From assembly GCA_025210695.1 (NCBI GenBank), contig JAOARE010000024.1, forward strand, positions 1-36,438: a stretch of 36,438 nt of DNA, given 5' to 3'. Position numbers and translations under genes: made by a program. Source of the DNA: Rickettsiales bacterium. GTDB lineage: Bacteria; Pseudomonadota; Alphaproteobacteria; Rickettsiales; CANDYO01. Below are positions 15,869-25,508 of this stretch, piece by piece. Numbering within the stretch: the stretch's first letter is position 1; each line of letters starts with the position of its first letter. The notes under the pieces were generated by a model. It ran no database searches, had not been told where the DNA came from, and saw nothing but the letters and a program-made list of their open reading frames with translations.

Positions 15869-17257
15869 TTATATGTGAATAGCCCTATTATATGCGCTTA
15901 AGACAGACTCATGCATCATTTCAGATAAAGTAGGATGAGCAAAGATTGTGTTAATCAAATCTTCTTCTGTTCCTTCCATGGTTTTATGAATAGCAAATCC
16001 TTGAATCATTTCGGTAACTTCTGCGCCAATCATATGAGCTCCAAGCAGCTCACCAGTTTTTTCATCAAAGATTGTTTTTATCAATCCTTCTGTTTCTCCA
16101 ATAGCTAACGCTTTTCCATTGGCCATGAATGGAAATTTACCTATTTTGAGCTTTAACCCCTTATCTTTAGCTTGTTTTTCAGTTAAGCCAATGCTTGCAA
16201 TTTGTGGCATAGAATATGTACAGCCTGGAATATTAAGCTTATTAATGCTATGAGTTTTTTTGCCAGCAATTTTTTCAGCAACCAGTACTCCTTCATGGCT
16301 GGCTTTGTGAGCAAGCCATGGGCCGCTAATAACATCACCAATGGCGTATATATTCTTTTCATCTGTTTCGCAATATTCATTTACTTGAATTAAACCTTTC
16401 TCTAGCTTAACTTTAGTTTTTTCCAGGCCTAAGTTTTCCGTGTTAGCAACTACACCTACAGCCATTAGAATTTTTTCAGCTTTTATTGTTTGTTCTTTGC
16501 CGTTGCAAACTAAGGTTGCTGATAAATCAGCTTTTCCTTTAGTAATTTTAGTAATTTGACTAGATGTATGGATTTGCATATCTTGATTTGTGAAGGCCTT
16601 ATGAGCTATTTCTGCAATTTCTGCATCTTCAGCTGGTAATATTCTATCAAACATTTCAACTAAAGTTACTTCAGCGCCCATATTACGATAAAAACTAGCA
16701 AATTCAACTCCAATTGCTCCAGATCCAACCACTATTAAAGATTTTGGCATTTTTTCGGGAGTCATAGCTTCTTTATAAGACCAAACAAAATTCATATCTG
16801 GTTCAAATCCTGGTAGTGCTTTTGCTCTAGCGCCTGTGGCTATAATAATATTTTTAGCTGAAATATTCTTTGTTTTTCCTTCATGGCTTATTTGAAGTTT
16901 TCCTTGGCCAAGAATTTTTCCTTCTCCCATGATTACTTCAACTTTATTTTTCTTGAGTAGATGTGCTATTCCACCACTTAGTTTTGAGGATACATCACGT
17001 GAGCGTTTAATAATTTTACTAAAATCAAATTTAATATTATCAGCACTAAAGCCATAGTTATCTAAATTTTGTAAGAGATGATTTGTTTCTGAGCATTTAA
17101 GCAAAGCTTTAGTAGGGATGCAGCCCCAGTTTAAACAAATGCCTCCTAAATGTTCTCTTTCAATAACTGCGGTTTTTAATCCTAATTGAGCTGCACGAAT
17201 TGCTGCTACATAGCCACCAGGTCCCGCTCCAATAACAACCACGTCAAAATCACTCAT
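15869..17257 (-). CDS. lpdA: Dihydrolipoyl dehydrogenase (E3)
   Basis: A 462-residue flavoprotein of standard length. FAD-binding GAGPGGYVAAIRAAQLG is at 10-26, the redox disulfide Cys41/Cys46 lies in GGICLNWGCIPTKALL, the NAD-binding motif is VVGSGAIGVEFASFY, the second FAD motif is IYAIGDVISGPWLAHKA, and the catalytic His-Glu pair is in FAHPTLSEMMHES near the end. It re-oxidises dihydrolipoamide in pyruvate and 2-oxoglutarate dehydrogenase. Its E1 and E2 partners are not in the window, and it is transcribed alone. Alphaproteobacteria often have two paralogs; which complex this one serves cannot be told. Confidence 0.97.
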   Translation of the reverse strand: MSDFDVVVIGAGPGGYVAAIRAAQLGLKTAVIEREHLGGICLNWGCIPTKALLKCSETNHLLQNLDNYGFSADNIKFDFSKIIKRSRDVSSKLSGGIAHLLKKNKVEVIMGEGKILGQGKLQISHEGKTKNISAKNIIIATGARAKALPGFEPDMNFVWSYKEAMTPEKMPKSLIVVGSGAIGVEFASFYRNMGAEVTLVEMFDRILPAEDAEIAEIAHKAFTNQDMQIHTSSQITKITKGKADLSATLVCNGKEQTIKAEKILMAVGVVANTENLGLEKTKVKLEKGLIQVNEYCETDEKNIYAIGDVISGPWLAHKASHEGVLVAEKIAGKKTHSINKLNIPGCTYSMPQIASIGLTEKQAKDKGLKLKIGKFPFMANGKALAIGETEGLIKTIFDEKTGELLGAHMIGAEVTEMIQGFAIHKTMEGTEEDLINTIFAHPTLSEMMHESVLSAYNRAIHI

Positions 17258-17374
17258 ACTTCATCATCCTATATTTAGTTTTAATTTAATTTGCTAAATT
17301 CTATTGGCAAATAGTCAATCTGTCAAAGAATATTAGATCAATATAGTAAAGTTAAGTGTTGAGTAGTATGTCAT

Positions 17375-17403
17375 TTAACCTTAGAATCTTATCTGCTTAT
17401 AAT
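17375..17403 (+). promoter_or_regulatory. Candidate mfd promoter
   Basis: TTAACC and TATAAT are separated by 17 bases; the -10 ends 17 bases before the mfd ATG. This would give a leader of only about 10 bases, and there is no Shine-Dalgarno sequence in it. Confidence 0.45.
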
Positions 17404-17420
17404 TATAAATTAATGATCAA

Positions 17421-20400
17421 ATGAGTATATTTTCAAAAATTTCAAAAAAGAATAAGGCTGATATATATCCAGCTTTGCAAGACAGCTATGCCTATATTTT
17501 AAGTCAATTATCTAATTATAGTCCTAAAATTATGTTTATTAGTAATGATGATGATAGGTTAGAGCAATTAGCTAAGCAGTTAGAGTTTTTTGCTCCTGGT
17601 AAAAAAGTAATAATTCTACCTGATTGGGATTGCATGCCATATGACAGAATATCACCTAATATTAATAACTTATCGCAGCGTATTAATGCGTTGTCTGAGT
17701 TATCTTCTTTGAAAGAAGAAAATGTAATATTGCTCACATCTCTTCCTGCTTTTGTTCAGCGTTTACCACCTAAGTCATATGATGTAAGTAGAGATATAAA
17801 AATAGGTGATGTGATAGATCGAGAAGAGTTTATTAAATTTTTATTACAGCTTAGTTTTCGTAGAGTAGAAGTTGCTAGTGAGCCAGGAGATTTTGCAATT
17901 AGAGGAGACATAATTGATATAGTTTCTAGTGATGATGATGGTTGGCGCTTAGATTTCTTTGGTAAAAAGTTAGAGAAAATAAGGTTGTTTGATCCGGCTA
18001 CTCAAATATCTGATGGATTTGTAGATAAAATTCATCTTCTGCCTTCAAGTGAAGTTGTATTGAACTCCGAGAGCATATTAAATTTCTGTCAAAATTTTCA
18101 AAAGAATTTTGGGACGGACTCAACTGATCATCCATTATATGAAGCTATAGAAGGGGGGCGTAAATACCCAGGAATGGAGCATTATCTACCTTTATTTTAT
18201 GACCATTTAAGTGATGTTTTCGATTATTTCTCTCCTTCTAATATCATTTGTGATCATCATTTTCATGAGAATTTAGATAGATATCTTAACTCTATTAATG
18301 ATCATTATGAAGCAAGGAAGGAGTTATTAGTTAATCGCTTTCCTGATGAAGTAATTTACTATCCATTACCTCCAAAAAATTTATGGATGGATCATGAAGA
18401 GATAGACGCCAAAATTATTAAGTTTAATTTTATAAACCTACATAATTTCTCTATTGATACTGCGGATGGAATTGATTTAGACATAAAAAAAACTGATGAT
18501 TTTAATTTAGCCTCTCAAAACAAACAAATTTCAGCATTTGATTTGTTCAAGAAATATAGAGAAGAACACAAGAAGAGGGTTATAGTAACCTGTAATAGTG
18601 AAGGTTCTTTACAAAGAATCCAGAATATGTTGGAAAACTATAATATCCATAGCTATAGATTGAATAGTTTTGATGATTATAAAAATATTTCTGGTAAGAC
18701 TGTGGGAATCACAATGTTGTCAATAGATCGTGGATTTTCAACTAGCGAATTTGCCATAGTAACAGAACAAGATTTATTAGGTGAAAGAATTGTTCGAAAA
18801 AAGACTGCAAAGAGCATGGAAAGCTTGATGCAGGAGATAAATAACCTTCAAATTGGTGAATATGTGGTCCATCAGGAACATGGAATTGGTTTGTTCGATG
18901 GCTTAGAAACAATAGAAGTTATGGACATAGAGCATGATTGTATAAAATTACTCTATGAAGGAAACGATGTTTTATATATTCCAGTAGAGAATCTTGATCT
19001 TCTAACTCGCTATGGTGGAAGTGAGGATCATATTCGATTAGATAAATTAGGTGGAGTTTCTTGGAAACATAGAAAGGCAAAATTAAAAGATAAATTGAAA
19101 GAGATTGCTGCAGAGTTAATTAAAACAGCAGCATTAAGGTCAAGCAAAGAAGCTGAGGTATTGCAGCCCATTTCAGAAGCTTATCAGGAATTCTGCATGA
19201 GGTTTCCTTATGTGGAAACAGATGATCAGATGAACTCAATAAGTGACGTTTTAGAAGATTTATCTTCAGGAAAACCTATGGATCGTTTGGTATGTGGAGA
19301 TGTAGGTTTTGGTAAAACTGAAATTGCAATGCGTGCTGCATTTATAGCCACCCATCCCGATCAAAATATGAAAAAACAAGTTGCTATTATTGTCCCAACT
19401 ACTCTTCTTTGTAGGCAGCATTATCATTCATTCTTTAAGCGTTTTTCTGGATTTCAAGTTAAAGTAAAGCAGCTATCAAGATTGGTTAACTCTAAAGAAA
19501 TAAAAAAAACTAAGGAAGGACTAAAAGATGGAAGCGTTGATATAATAATAGGGACCCATGCATTACTTGCTAAAGATGTTGAATTTAATAACTTAGGTTT
19601 GTTGATTGTTGATGAAGAACAGCGTTTTGGTGTAATTCAGAAAGAAAAACTTAAGAAAATTCAAAACAATACTCACATTCTTACTCTTTCCGCGACGCCT
19701 ATTCCAAGGACTTTACAAATGTCTCTAACAGGAGTGCGTGATTTAAGTATTATTGCCACTCCTCCTGTGGATCGTCAGGTTGTTAAAACATATATTATGC
19801 CATATGACTCTGTGGTAATTCGTGAGGCTATTTTAAGAGAGTTCTATCGCGGAGGACAAGTATTTTTTGTTTGTCCTAGAATTAGTGATATTAAAGATAT
19901 TTTACCAAAGCTTACTGAATTAGTACCAGAGATTAAAATTGTTGTGGCACATGGTAAGATGACTCCTAAAGCATTAGAAGAAATTATGACAGATTTTTAT
20001 AATAAAAAGTTTCATCTTCTTCTTTCAACTAGTATTGTAGAGTCTGGTATTGATATTGCTGAGGCCAATACCATGATTATTCATAGAGCTGATAAATTTG
20101 GTCTTTCTGCTCTTTATCAATTAAGGGGTAGAGTAGGCAGAAGTAATGTTAAAGCATTCTCTTATTTATTATTACCAAATAAGAAACTGAAGAAGCTTGC
20201 TATGACTAGATTAGATGTTATGCAAACTTTAGATACTTTAGGTGCTGGATTCACTGTTGCAAGTCATGATATGGATATTAGAGGCTTTGGTAATTTAGTC
20301 GGTGATGAGCAATCTGGTCATATTAAAGAGGTTGGATTAGAGCTTTATCAGCAAATGCTTCAGGAAGCAATTTTTGCTATTAAGAATCCAGACTCAAAAA

Positions 20401-20873
20401 ATGAAATAGAGGAAGATTATAGCCCGCAGATTAACTTAGGTTTGCCTGTATTATTGCCTGATAATTATATTGCTGATTTAAATCTTCGCTTGAGTTTATA
20501 CCGTAATTTAGCAGCACTAAAAACTTCAGATGAGGTTGAGCAATTTGCTGTTGAATTAGTTGATAGATTTGGTAAATACCCTATTGAAGTGGAATATTTA
20601 TTAGCTGTTATTAAGCTTAAGATTAAAGCTAAGAAAATTAATGTTGATAAAATAGATTCTGGTCCAAAGGCTATAACTTTTGCGTTTAGAGATCATAAAT
20701 GTTTACATCCAGAAAAAATGATGGATTTTGTAAGTAAAAATCAAATGTTACTTAAAATTAGACCAGATCACAAATTATTAATAAGCAAATCTTTTACTGA
20801 TGTTGGTTTGAAAATTAAATTTATTGGTGAATTATTAGATAAGTTAGACTTTAGTAACTCCAATATTAGTTAA
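17421..20873 (+). CDS. mfd: Transcription-repair coupling factor
   Basis: A complete 1150-residue Mfd. The N-terminal UvrB-like module (about 1-350) includes PDWDCMPYDRISPN and the region EPGDFAIRGDIIDI. The RNA-polymerase-interaction domain (about 470-540) shows GEYVVHQEHGIGLFDGLE. The SF2 translocase motor follows: GDVGFGKTEIAMRA (Walker A, about 625-638), LIVDEEQRFGV (about 726-736), LTLSATPIPRTL, and QLRGRVGRS. The C-terminal TRCF D7 domain includes IADLNLRLSLYRNLA. Mfd frees stalled RNA polymerase and recruits UvrA. No in-frame disruption is seen. Together with recJ it marks a kept repair set. Confidence 0.98.
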   Translation: MSIFSKISKKNKADIYPALQDSYAYILSQLSNYSPKIMFISNDDDRLEQLAKQLEFFAPGKKVIILPDWDCMPYDRISPNINNLSQRINALSELSSLKEENVILLTSLPAFVQRLPPKSYDVSRDIKIGDVIDREEFIKFLLQLSFRRVEVASEPGDFAIRGDIIDIVSSDDDGWRLDFFGKKLEKIRLFDPATQISDGFVDKIHLLPSSEVVLNSESILNFCQNFQKNFGTDSTDHPLYEAIEGGRKYPGMEHYLPLFYDHLSDVFDYFSPSNIICDHHFHENLDRYLNSINDHYEARKELLVNRFPDEVIYYPLPPKNLWMDHEEIDAKIIKFNFINLHNFSIDTADGIDLDIKKTDDFNLASQNKQISAFDLFKKYREEHKKRVIVTCNSEGSLQRIQNMLENYNIHSYRLNSFDDYKNISGKTVGITMLSIDRGFSTSEFAIVTEQDLLGERIVRKKTAKSMESLMQEINNLQIGEYVVHQEHGIGLFDGLETIEVMDIEHDCIKLLYEGNDVLYIPVENLDLLTRYGGSEDHIRLDKLGGVSWKHRKAKLKDKLKEIAAELIKTAALRSSKEAEVLQPISEAYQEFCMRFPYVETDDQMNSISDVLEDLSSGKPMDRLVCGDVGFGKTEIAMRAAFIATHPDQNMKKQVAIIVPTTLLCRQHYHSFFKRFSGFQVKVKQLSRLVNSKEIKKTKEGLKDGSVDIIIGTHALLAKDVEFNNLGLLIVDEEQRFGVIQKEKLKKIQNNTHILTLSATPIPRTLQMSLTGVRDLSIIATPPVDRQVVKTYIMPYDSVVIREAILREFYRGGQVFFVCPRISDIKDILPKLTELVPEIKIVVAHGKMTPKALEEIMTDFYNKKFHLLLSTSIVESGIDIAEANTMIIHRADKFGLSALYQLRGRVGRSNVKAFSYLLLPNKKLKKLAMTRLDVMQTLDTLGAGFTVASHDMDIRGFGNLVGDEQSGHIKEVGLELYQQMLQEAIFAIKNPDSKNEIEEDYSPQINLGLPVLLPDNYIADLNLRLSLYRNLAALKTSDEVEQFAVELVDRFGKYPIEVEYLLAVIKLKIKAKKINVDKIDSGPKAITFAFRDHKCLHPEKMMDFVSKNQMLLKIRPDHKLLISKSFTDVGLKIKFIGELLDKLDFSNSNIS

Positions 20874-20919
20874 GTATATAAATTCTTTTTTATAATTTGA
20901 ATTATATTGTATTTATTGA

Positions 20920-20945
20920 AATGCCTATATATTATTAATATATAG
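20920..20945. promoter_or_regulatory. AT-rich palindrome upstream of the 20978 gene
   Basis: A near-perfect palindrome, CTATATATTAT followed by TAATATATAG, lies about 35-50 bases before the ATG at 20978, where an operator or -10 region would be expected. The region is so AT-rich that chance is a real possibility. Confidence 0.3.
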
Positions 20946-20977
20946 ATATATTAATGAGATTATAAAAAAGATTACTT

Positions 20978-21838
20978 ATGGAGAAAGGGAAGGATAAAGT
21001 TGCAAAAGAATTGCAGGATTACTCTAAAAGGAAGCTAGATGAAGCAGTTAAAGGAAAATCTGAAGAAGAGATTGTAGCAGCATTAGAGAATTATAATAAA
21101 TCTATAGAAGCAACATCAAAAGACCAGGATATTTATCCTATGCCTGCATTAGAGATGGGTAAAAAAGCCGCTGCAGCTATAGGAAGCATTGGAGGGATTT
21201 ATTTGGCGGGAGTTTCCCTTAATCAAGAGGATACCGTTTCAAGAAGTGACGAAGACAATTTAATGCGATCTATGATGAGTTTTAACGTTGGAACTATTGC
21301 TGTGGGTGCAGCGGCAGCAGTAGCATTAGGGGCAGCATGGGGAGCTGCTAGAATAGGTTACGAGGCTGATAAGCAATTTAATAATTATGGTGATGCTAAT
21401 ATAAGAGGTAGTCTTACCACTTCAATGAATGCTTTAAATTCTTTAGAAGAAAAACATTTCTCTACAGATAACCCAGCTTTCACACTTTTAAAAGAATTAG
21501 AAAAAGAAATAATAGAAGAAGGGCATGAAAGGAGTCCTGAATTGAATACAATGAGGAAAATGCTATCGAAAGCACAATTATTAAGGGAATCTATCTTAAA
21601 TACCTCACATCTATCTACTAAAGCAAAACAACAAATTTATGAACAAAGTTCTAAGGTGGTTGAGAGCTTTAAATCATGGGGTAAAATAGAGCAGGGAAGG
21701 CATAATCCAATATTGGCTATTGTATCAGATGTTGCTAATTATGTAAGACCTGAAATTAAAGTTATGGAAAAACCAGGCGGAATGGCTGAGAAAGTTTCTA
21801 ATAGCCGAAATTCATCAGATACCACTAGAGCAAGATAA
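20978..21838 (+). CDS. Orphan protein with two hydrophobic segments and basic tail
   Basis: This 286-residue protein is not recognised. Charged helix at 1-50; a small-residue hydrophobic segment at about 62-80 (GKKAAAAIGSIGGIYLAGVS); a second at about 101-125, very Ala/Gly-rich (GTIAVGAAAAVALGAAWGAA). The rest is a charged helical domain, with KAQLLRESILNTSHLSTKAK and a C-terminus SRNSSDTTRAR. The two hydrophobic segments would form a membrane hairpin, like proteins that insert in host or bacterial membranes; this is inference. It has only a weak Shine-Dalgarno. The gene at 21882 follows after 43 bases and may be cotranscribed. Confidence 0.7.
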   Translation: MEKGKDKVAKELQDYSKRKLDEAVKGKSEEEIVAALENYNKSIEATSKDQDIYPMPALEMGKKAAAAIGSIGGIYLAGVSLNQEDTVSRSDEDNLMRSMMSFNVGTIAVGAAAAVALGAAWGAARIGYEADKQFNNYGDANIRGSLTTSMNALNSLEEKHFSTDNPAFTLLKELEKEIIEEGHERSPELNTMRKMLSKAQLLRESILNTSHLSTKAKQQIYEQSSKVVESFKSWGKIEQGRHNPILAIVSDVANYVRPEIKVMEKPGGMAEKVSNSRNSSDTTRAR

Positions 21839-21881
21839 TAAAATTTCTGGAGTTATATTGTTTAAAAAGGAGATGAAATAG

Positions 21882-22502
21882 ATGAGTAAAGAAAAAACCA
21901 TTAATAGTATTAAGTATATTATGCGCCATTCGCCTAATAATGATAGGTGGAATAACATATGGATTGATGAATATTCAACATCAGAAGAATTTCAAGAAGT
22001 GTATAACTCTTTAATTGAATCGGGTTTTATGGTTGAGCTTAATAGGGGAAATCATGATATACCTGACAATATTAATATTATAATGTCTAATGCTTTGGAG
22101 AAAGGTTTAAAAAGTTCTATATGGGGAGAGGTTCTAACTGAAATTAAAACTAATCGAGAGAAGCAGATAGAGTTAGCCAAGTCCGTTAGCACCTCAGGAG
22201 ATATAAAAACAAAATTAGACGATAGTAATATTCCTAAAATTAAAAATCGTCCTATTGAGACATGGTTTGTTCAAGATCCTGATCCTACTATTAAAGGTAG
22301 GGCTGCAATAATGGCCAGAGAAGCTGATGCAAAGCGCCTTAAAAATAAAGAAAAAACTTCAAATATGGACAAAGCTATTGAACAGGCTAAAGCTGCGATC
22401 GATTTATTGCCAAAAACATCTGATATTGAAAATACTCAAGATAATACTAAAGTGAAAAAAAGGAAGTTTATTAAAGTCGCGAGGAGCAATAGCTCCAGGT
22501 AA
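21882..22502 (+). CDS. Orphan basic-tailed protein
   Basis: This 206-residue protein is not recognised. The N-terminal 90 residues are a mixed alpha/beta-looking region (MRHSPNNDRWNNIWIDEY; QEVYNSLIESGFMVEL) with no membrane segment. The C-terminal half is charged helix (RAAIMAREADAKRLKNK), ending KKRKFIKVARSNSSR, strongly basic. AGGAGAT lies 7 bases before the ATG, a good ribosome site. It follows the 20978 gene closely, so both may form a two-gene unit. Basic C-termini are a feature shared with other orphans of this window and with some type IV secretion substrates. Confidence 0.7.
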   Translation: MSKEKTINSIKYIMRHSPNNDRWNNIWIDEYSTSEEFQEVYNSLIESGFMVELNRGNHDIPDNINIIMSNALEKGLKSSIWGEVLTEIKTNREKQIELAKSVSTSGDIKTKLDDSNIPKIKNRPIETWFVQDPDPTIKGRAAIMAREADAKRLKNKEKTSNMDKAIEQAKAAIDLLPKTSDIENTQDNTKVKKRKFIKVARSNSSR

Positions 22503-22516
22503 TTAATTATGACTTG

Positions 22517-22592
22517 TGGTGCCCAGAGGCGGAATCGAACCGTCGACACAAGGATTTTCAGTCCTTTGCTCTACCAACTGAGCTATCTGGGC
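22517..22592 (-). tRNA. tRNA-Phe (GAA)
   Basis: Read on the minus strand, acceptor GCCCAGA pairs with TCTGGGC, discriminator A, encoded CCA. The D-arm is GCTC...GAGC, the anticodon arm AAGGA-CTGAAAA-TCCTT carries GAA at 34-36, and the T-arm reads GACGG-TTCGATT-CCGCC, with one stem mismatch. Length with CCA is 76. Confidence 0.97.
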
Positions 22593-22686
22593 AAATTGAG
22601 CTTATATATATAGAATAAAAACACAGCTCTGTCTAGTTAAAATCTCTAAAATTTAGGGTTTTTATATAAGTTTATGGTATTTTTTG

Positions 22687-23226
22687 CTATTTATCTTTTT
22701 TGTGTTTCGTAAAGAAAGAAATATGACTTATTAAAAATAAAATAAGCATTGTTGTAAAACCAAAAACTTTAAAGCTAACCCATAATTCTTCAGAAAGATT
22801 GCGCCATAAAATTTCATTACAAAGAGCTAGAAATAAGAAGAAAGCAATACAGCGCTTTGTAAAGTTATTCCATCCCTTATCAGTTAAAGGAATGGCTTTA
22901 TCTAAAAGGTCTTTTAATATTATCTTTTTCATTAATAAAGCAACGAATAAAATCATTGAAATTAATGAATATACTATAGTAGGTTTTATTTTGATAAATG
23001 TTGGATCTTTTGTGAATACTGTCATAGAACCAAAAACTAATAATATAGCTAGAAATATTATTTGAGACTTTGGAATATGTTTTTCATAGTAATAGGTTAT
23101 CCCCATAGTAATGAAACTAAAGGCCATTAAGGCCTTTGTGGCTTCCACTAAGTCGTAATATTTATATGCAATAAAGAATACTAATAAGGGGCCAAATTCA
23201 TTTAATGCCTTGATAAATTTAGGCAT
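22687..23226 (-). CDS. yciB: Inner-membrane septation protein A family (YciB/IspZ)
   Basis: A 179-residue polytopic protein, the usual family length. It begins MPKFIKALNEFGPLLVFFIAY, which matches the family opening FxxELGPLxVFF. Later motifs include FTKDPTFIKIKPTIVYSL and the family-type GWNNFTKRCIAFFL and NEILWRNLSEELWVSFKVFG. Starting at ATG 23226 rather than a further upstream in-frame Met avoids overlap with the previous gene. It is linked in enterobacteria to cell envelope maintenance and intracellular spread in Shigella. It follows the DUF2125-like gene after one base, so it is in the same operon. Confidence 0.92.
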   Translation of the reverse strand: MPKFIKALNEFGPLLVFFIAYKYYDLVEATKALMAFSFITMGITYYYEKHIPKSQIIFLAILLVFGSMTVFTKDPTFIKIKPTIVYSLISMILFVALLMKKIILKDLLDKAIPLTDKGWNNFTKRCIAFFLFLALCNEILWRNLSEELWVSFKVFGFTTMLILFLISHISFFTKHKKDK

Positions 23227-23227
23227 A

Positions 23228-24322
23228 TTATTTGCTCTTTGACAGTTTATCAAAACTTTTTGATAAGCTATGCAAAGGCTTATCATCTAAAGTCATAAAT
23301 CCACTTTTATTGCTTAGCGTAAAATTGAGTTCTTCTTTAGAAAAATCATCTCCTTCAATTTCAGAGAATAGTTCTATAATAGCATCATAACGCTCCAAAG
23401 ATATAATTTTCTCATTAACAAGAGCTTGAATGAAGCTATCCCAGTTAGTGGCTTTGAGATTAATATTAAAAATGGTTTCTCCTTTATCATCGTTTGTAAT
23501 CTTAGCATTAACAGTAAAGATAGATTCATCTAAAACTATTTCCAAAGGCTTGATATTTAAAAAAGAGGTAATAGAAGTTCCGTCTTCTAGTTTTTTAGAG
23601 CTATGATCTATATCCGCTTTAATCAGTAACTTACTTAGAGGTAATGAATTGATTAAATCAGAAAATAGTTGTTTTCCTTCGGGAGGAACATCAGCTTGAG
23701 CATCTAATTTGATAAAAGTGTTAGTAATTTTATCTGACGGTCTATCAAATGATACTTTTAAATCTGTAGATCCTTTAGATATCTCTGTCTTAGTTGCGCG
23801 GTCAAAAGTTATTACATTATCAGTAGCAAAAGAAGCTTGGCTTAACTGTATGTCGTTTAATGCTTCTTTATTATATAATGCCTTTATAACTTTAATAATA
23901 TTACTGCTATCTGAAGTTAAAGTGATGTAGCATCCATCCTTATATATAGAGTCAAGTATAGTAACTTTATCTGCAAAGGATGTTTCAGACTCAGACTTTC
24001 CTAATACCTTAATTTTTAAAGATTTAAATAGCAAATCAGTTTCTAGTGTTACTTTTTGATATGTAGATATGGACTCTAATTTAATTTTATCTGATTTGTA
24101 ATTAATAACTAAATTATCAATATCTGCTCTTATCTTAAAGGGAAAGCCAGTAACATCTATTTTATCATGTGATAGTTTAAGTTCATTATCAAATTCAGTA
24201 AAATTACCACTGATCAATTGTTTTATTTTATAGCTAGAATAAAACCAAAGTCCTGTATAACTTAGTAAAGCTACGGTAACAAGAAAAATGAATAATTTTA
24301 AAAATCTATTGAAGTATAACAT
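23228..24322 (-). CDS. DUF2125-like membrane-anchored periplasmic protein
   Basis: A 364-residue protein. An N-terminal membrane anchor, FLKLFIFLVTVALLSYTGLW (about 7-26), is followed by a long beta-rich extracytoplasmic part. The segment LSHDKIDVTGFPFKIRADI (about 50-68) with its GFPF motif, and the general lipid-transfer-like architecture, fit the alphaproteobacterial DUF2125 family; function is not known. It is separated by one base from both fdx upstream and yciB downstream, so all three are translated from one message. Alternatives among other AsmA-like or DUF proteins cannot be excluded. Confidence 0.6.
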   Translation of the reverse strand: MLYFNRFLKLFIFLVTVALLSYTGLWFYSSYKIKQLISGNFTEFDNELKLSHDKIDVTGFPFKIRADIDNLVINYKSDKIKLESISTYQKVTLETDLLFKSLKIKVLGKSESETSFADKVTILDSIYKDGCYITLTSDSSNIIKVIKALYNKEALNDIQLSQASFATDNVITFDRATKTEISKGSTDLKVSFDRPSDKITNTFIKLDAQADVPPEGKQLFSDLINSLPLSKLLIKADIDHSSKKLEDGTSITSFLNIKPLEIVLDESIFTVNAKITNDDKGETIFNINLKATNWDSFIQALVNEKIISLERYDAIIELFSEIEGDDFSKEELNFTLSNKSGFMTLDDKPLHSLSKSFDKLSKSK

Positions 24323-24323
24323 A

Positions 24324-24656
24324 TTATTTTACGCTTATGTTTCTAGTGGACGAAGGGATAGTAACTTTTAAACCGTCTAACTTATCAGTCATTTTTATTT
24401 GGCAGCCAAGTCTAGAAGTATGGGTTAGTCCAAAGGCTAAGTCTAGCATATCTTCCTCTTCTTCAGATGCCATATCTAGTTTATCATAAAAATTAGGGTC
24501 AACTATTACATGGCACGTAGAGCAGGCGAGAGACCCCTCACATGCGCCTTCTAATGGTAAATCTTCTTGGTGAGCTAACTCAAGAACAGTTTGTCCGTTT
24601 TGAGCTTCTATTGTTTTTTCACTACCATCTTTATTTATAAAGGTGATTTTTGGCAT
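24324..24656 (-). CDS. fdx: [2Fe-2S] ferredoxin, ISC-type (adrenodoxin family)
   Basis: A 110-residue ferredoxin. It has the ISC ferredoxin motif C-x5-C-x2-C in [15 protein letters not shown], with the fourth ligand in GCQIKMTD, and the adrenodoxin-type acidic stretch [11 protein letters not shown] in between. It supplies electrons for Fe-S assembly on IscU. In most bacteria fdx ends the isc operon after hscA; here it is on the opposite arm, divergent from iscR, with the hydrolase gene 25 bases upstream. The start is ATG 24656. Confidence 0.94.
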   Translation of the reverse strand: MPKITFINKDGSEKTIEAQNGQTVLELAHQEDLPLEGACEGSLACSTCHVIVDPNFYDKLDMASEEEEDMLDLAFGLTHTSRLGCQIKMTDKLDGLKVTIPSSTRNISVK

Positions 24657-24681
24657 TCTTTTTCTCTTAATATCTAAATTA

Positions 24682-25377
24682 TTACTCTATAGTTAATTGT
24701 CTTCGACGACGATCTTGTTTTGTTTTTCGAGGTATAGCAGTTAGAATCTTTTGACTTGCATATTGCTGAACTACTTCTATCAATTCATCTGTTTTTTCTC
24801 GGAAAAAATGATCAGCCCCAAAAACAATTTGATAATCTACATTGGTATTTTTTTGTTTTGATAATTTATCAACAAAATCAGCTACGTCCTCTTCACTAAC
24901 AATACTATCTTGTTCTCCTTGTACCACAATTCCATGTGATGGGCAAGGGGATAAGAAAGAAAAATCAAACTTGTTAACTGGAGGAGCCGCTACAGCAAAA
25001 GCTTGAATTTCAGGGCGACGCATCATTAATTGCATAGCTATCCAGGCACCAAATGAAAATCCACTTATCCAGAAACTTGAAACATCTGGGTTCTGTAGTT
25101 GTAGCCAATCAAGTGCAGTTGCAGCATCTGCTAATTCTCCAACTCCATTGTCAAACTTTCCTTGAGACCTTCCTACACCACGAAAATTAATTCTTAACAC
25201 AGAGAATCCACTTTGTTTAAAGGCATTAAACAAAGCATAAACAACTTTGTTGTTCATTGTACCACCATATAAAGGGTGAGGATGAAGAATTAAAGCAGCT
25301 GGAGCTTGCCTGTTTTCTGATTGATGATATCTTCCTTCGATCCTTCCGTCAGGACCATTAAAAATAACTTCTGGCAT
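24682..25377 (-). CDS. Alpha/beta hydrolase (COG2945-type)
   Basis: A 231-residue cytoplasmic serine hydrolase-like protein. It has the oxyanion region [26 protein letters not shown], nucleophile elbow GFSFGAW, an Asp in [15 protein letters not shown], and a catalytic His in VFGADHFF. The family is common in alphaproteobacteria, usually of unknown substrate. The C-terminus is strongly basic, [17 protein letters not shown]. It is first in the minus-strand arm, with fdx 25 bases downstream, and its ATG is 20 bases from the IscR-like operator. Confidence 0.9.
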   Translation of the reverse strand: MPEVIFNGPDGRIEGRYHQSENRQAPAALILHPHPLYGGTMNNKVVYALFNAFKQSGFSVLRINFRGVGRSQGKFDNGVGELADAATALDWLQLQNPDVSSFWISGFSFGAWIAMQLMMRRPEIQAFAVAAPPVNKFDFSFLSPCPSHGIVVQGEQDSIVSEEDVADFVDKLSKQKNTNVDYQIVFGADHFFREKTDELIEVVQQYASQKILTAIPRKTKQDRRRRQLTIE

Positions 25378-25396
25378 TAAATTACACTCAATAAAA

Positions 25397-25421
25397 ATAG
25401 TTGACTAAAATACTAGGTTAA
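25397..25421. promoter_or_regulatory. IscR type 1-like operator overlapping the iscR -35 box
   Basis: ATAGTTGACTAAAATA followed by CTAGGTTAA matches 21 of 25 positions of the E. coli IscR type 1 consensus, by my hand count. It holds the TTGACT -35 (25401-25406) of a promoter whose -10 candidate TACATT (25424-25429) is 17 bases downstream. Binding would block that promoter, giving negative feedback. It also lies 20 bases from the hydrolase-fdx arm. Confidence 0.7.
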
Positions 25422-25429
25422 TTTACATT
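25401..25429 (+). promoter_or_regulatory. Candidate promoter of the iscR operon
   Basis: TTGACT (5 of 6) and TACATT (4 of 6) are separated by 17 bases, about 80 bases before the iscR start. The weak -10 is the main doubt. Confidence 0.55.
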
Positions 25430-25508
25430 GTAAACATAATTAAAAAGCTAGTATATTTTTTTTTATTAAATTAGCAAGAAAATTAGCTGTTTAAGGAATG
25501 TTTTTATT

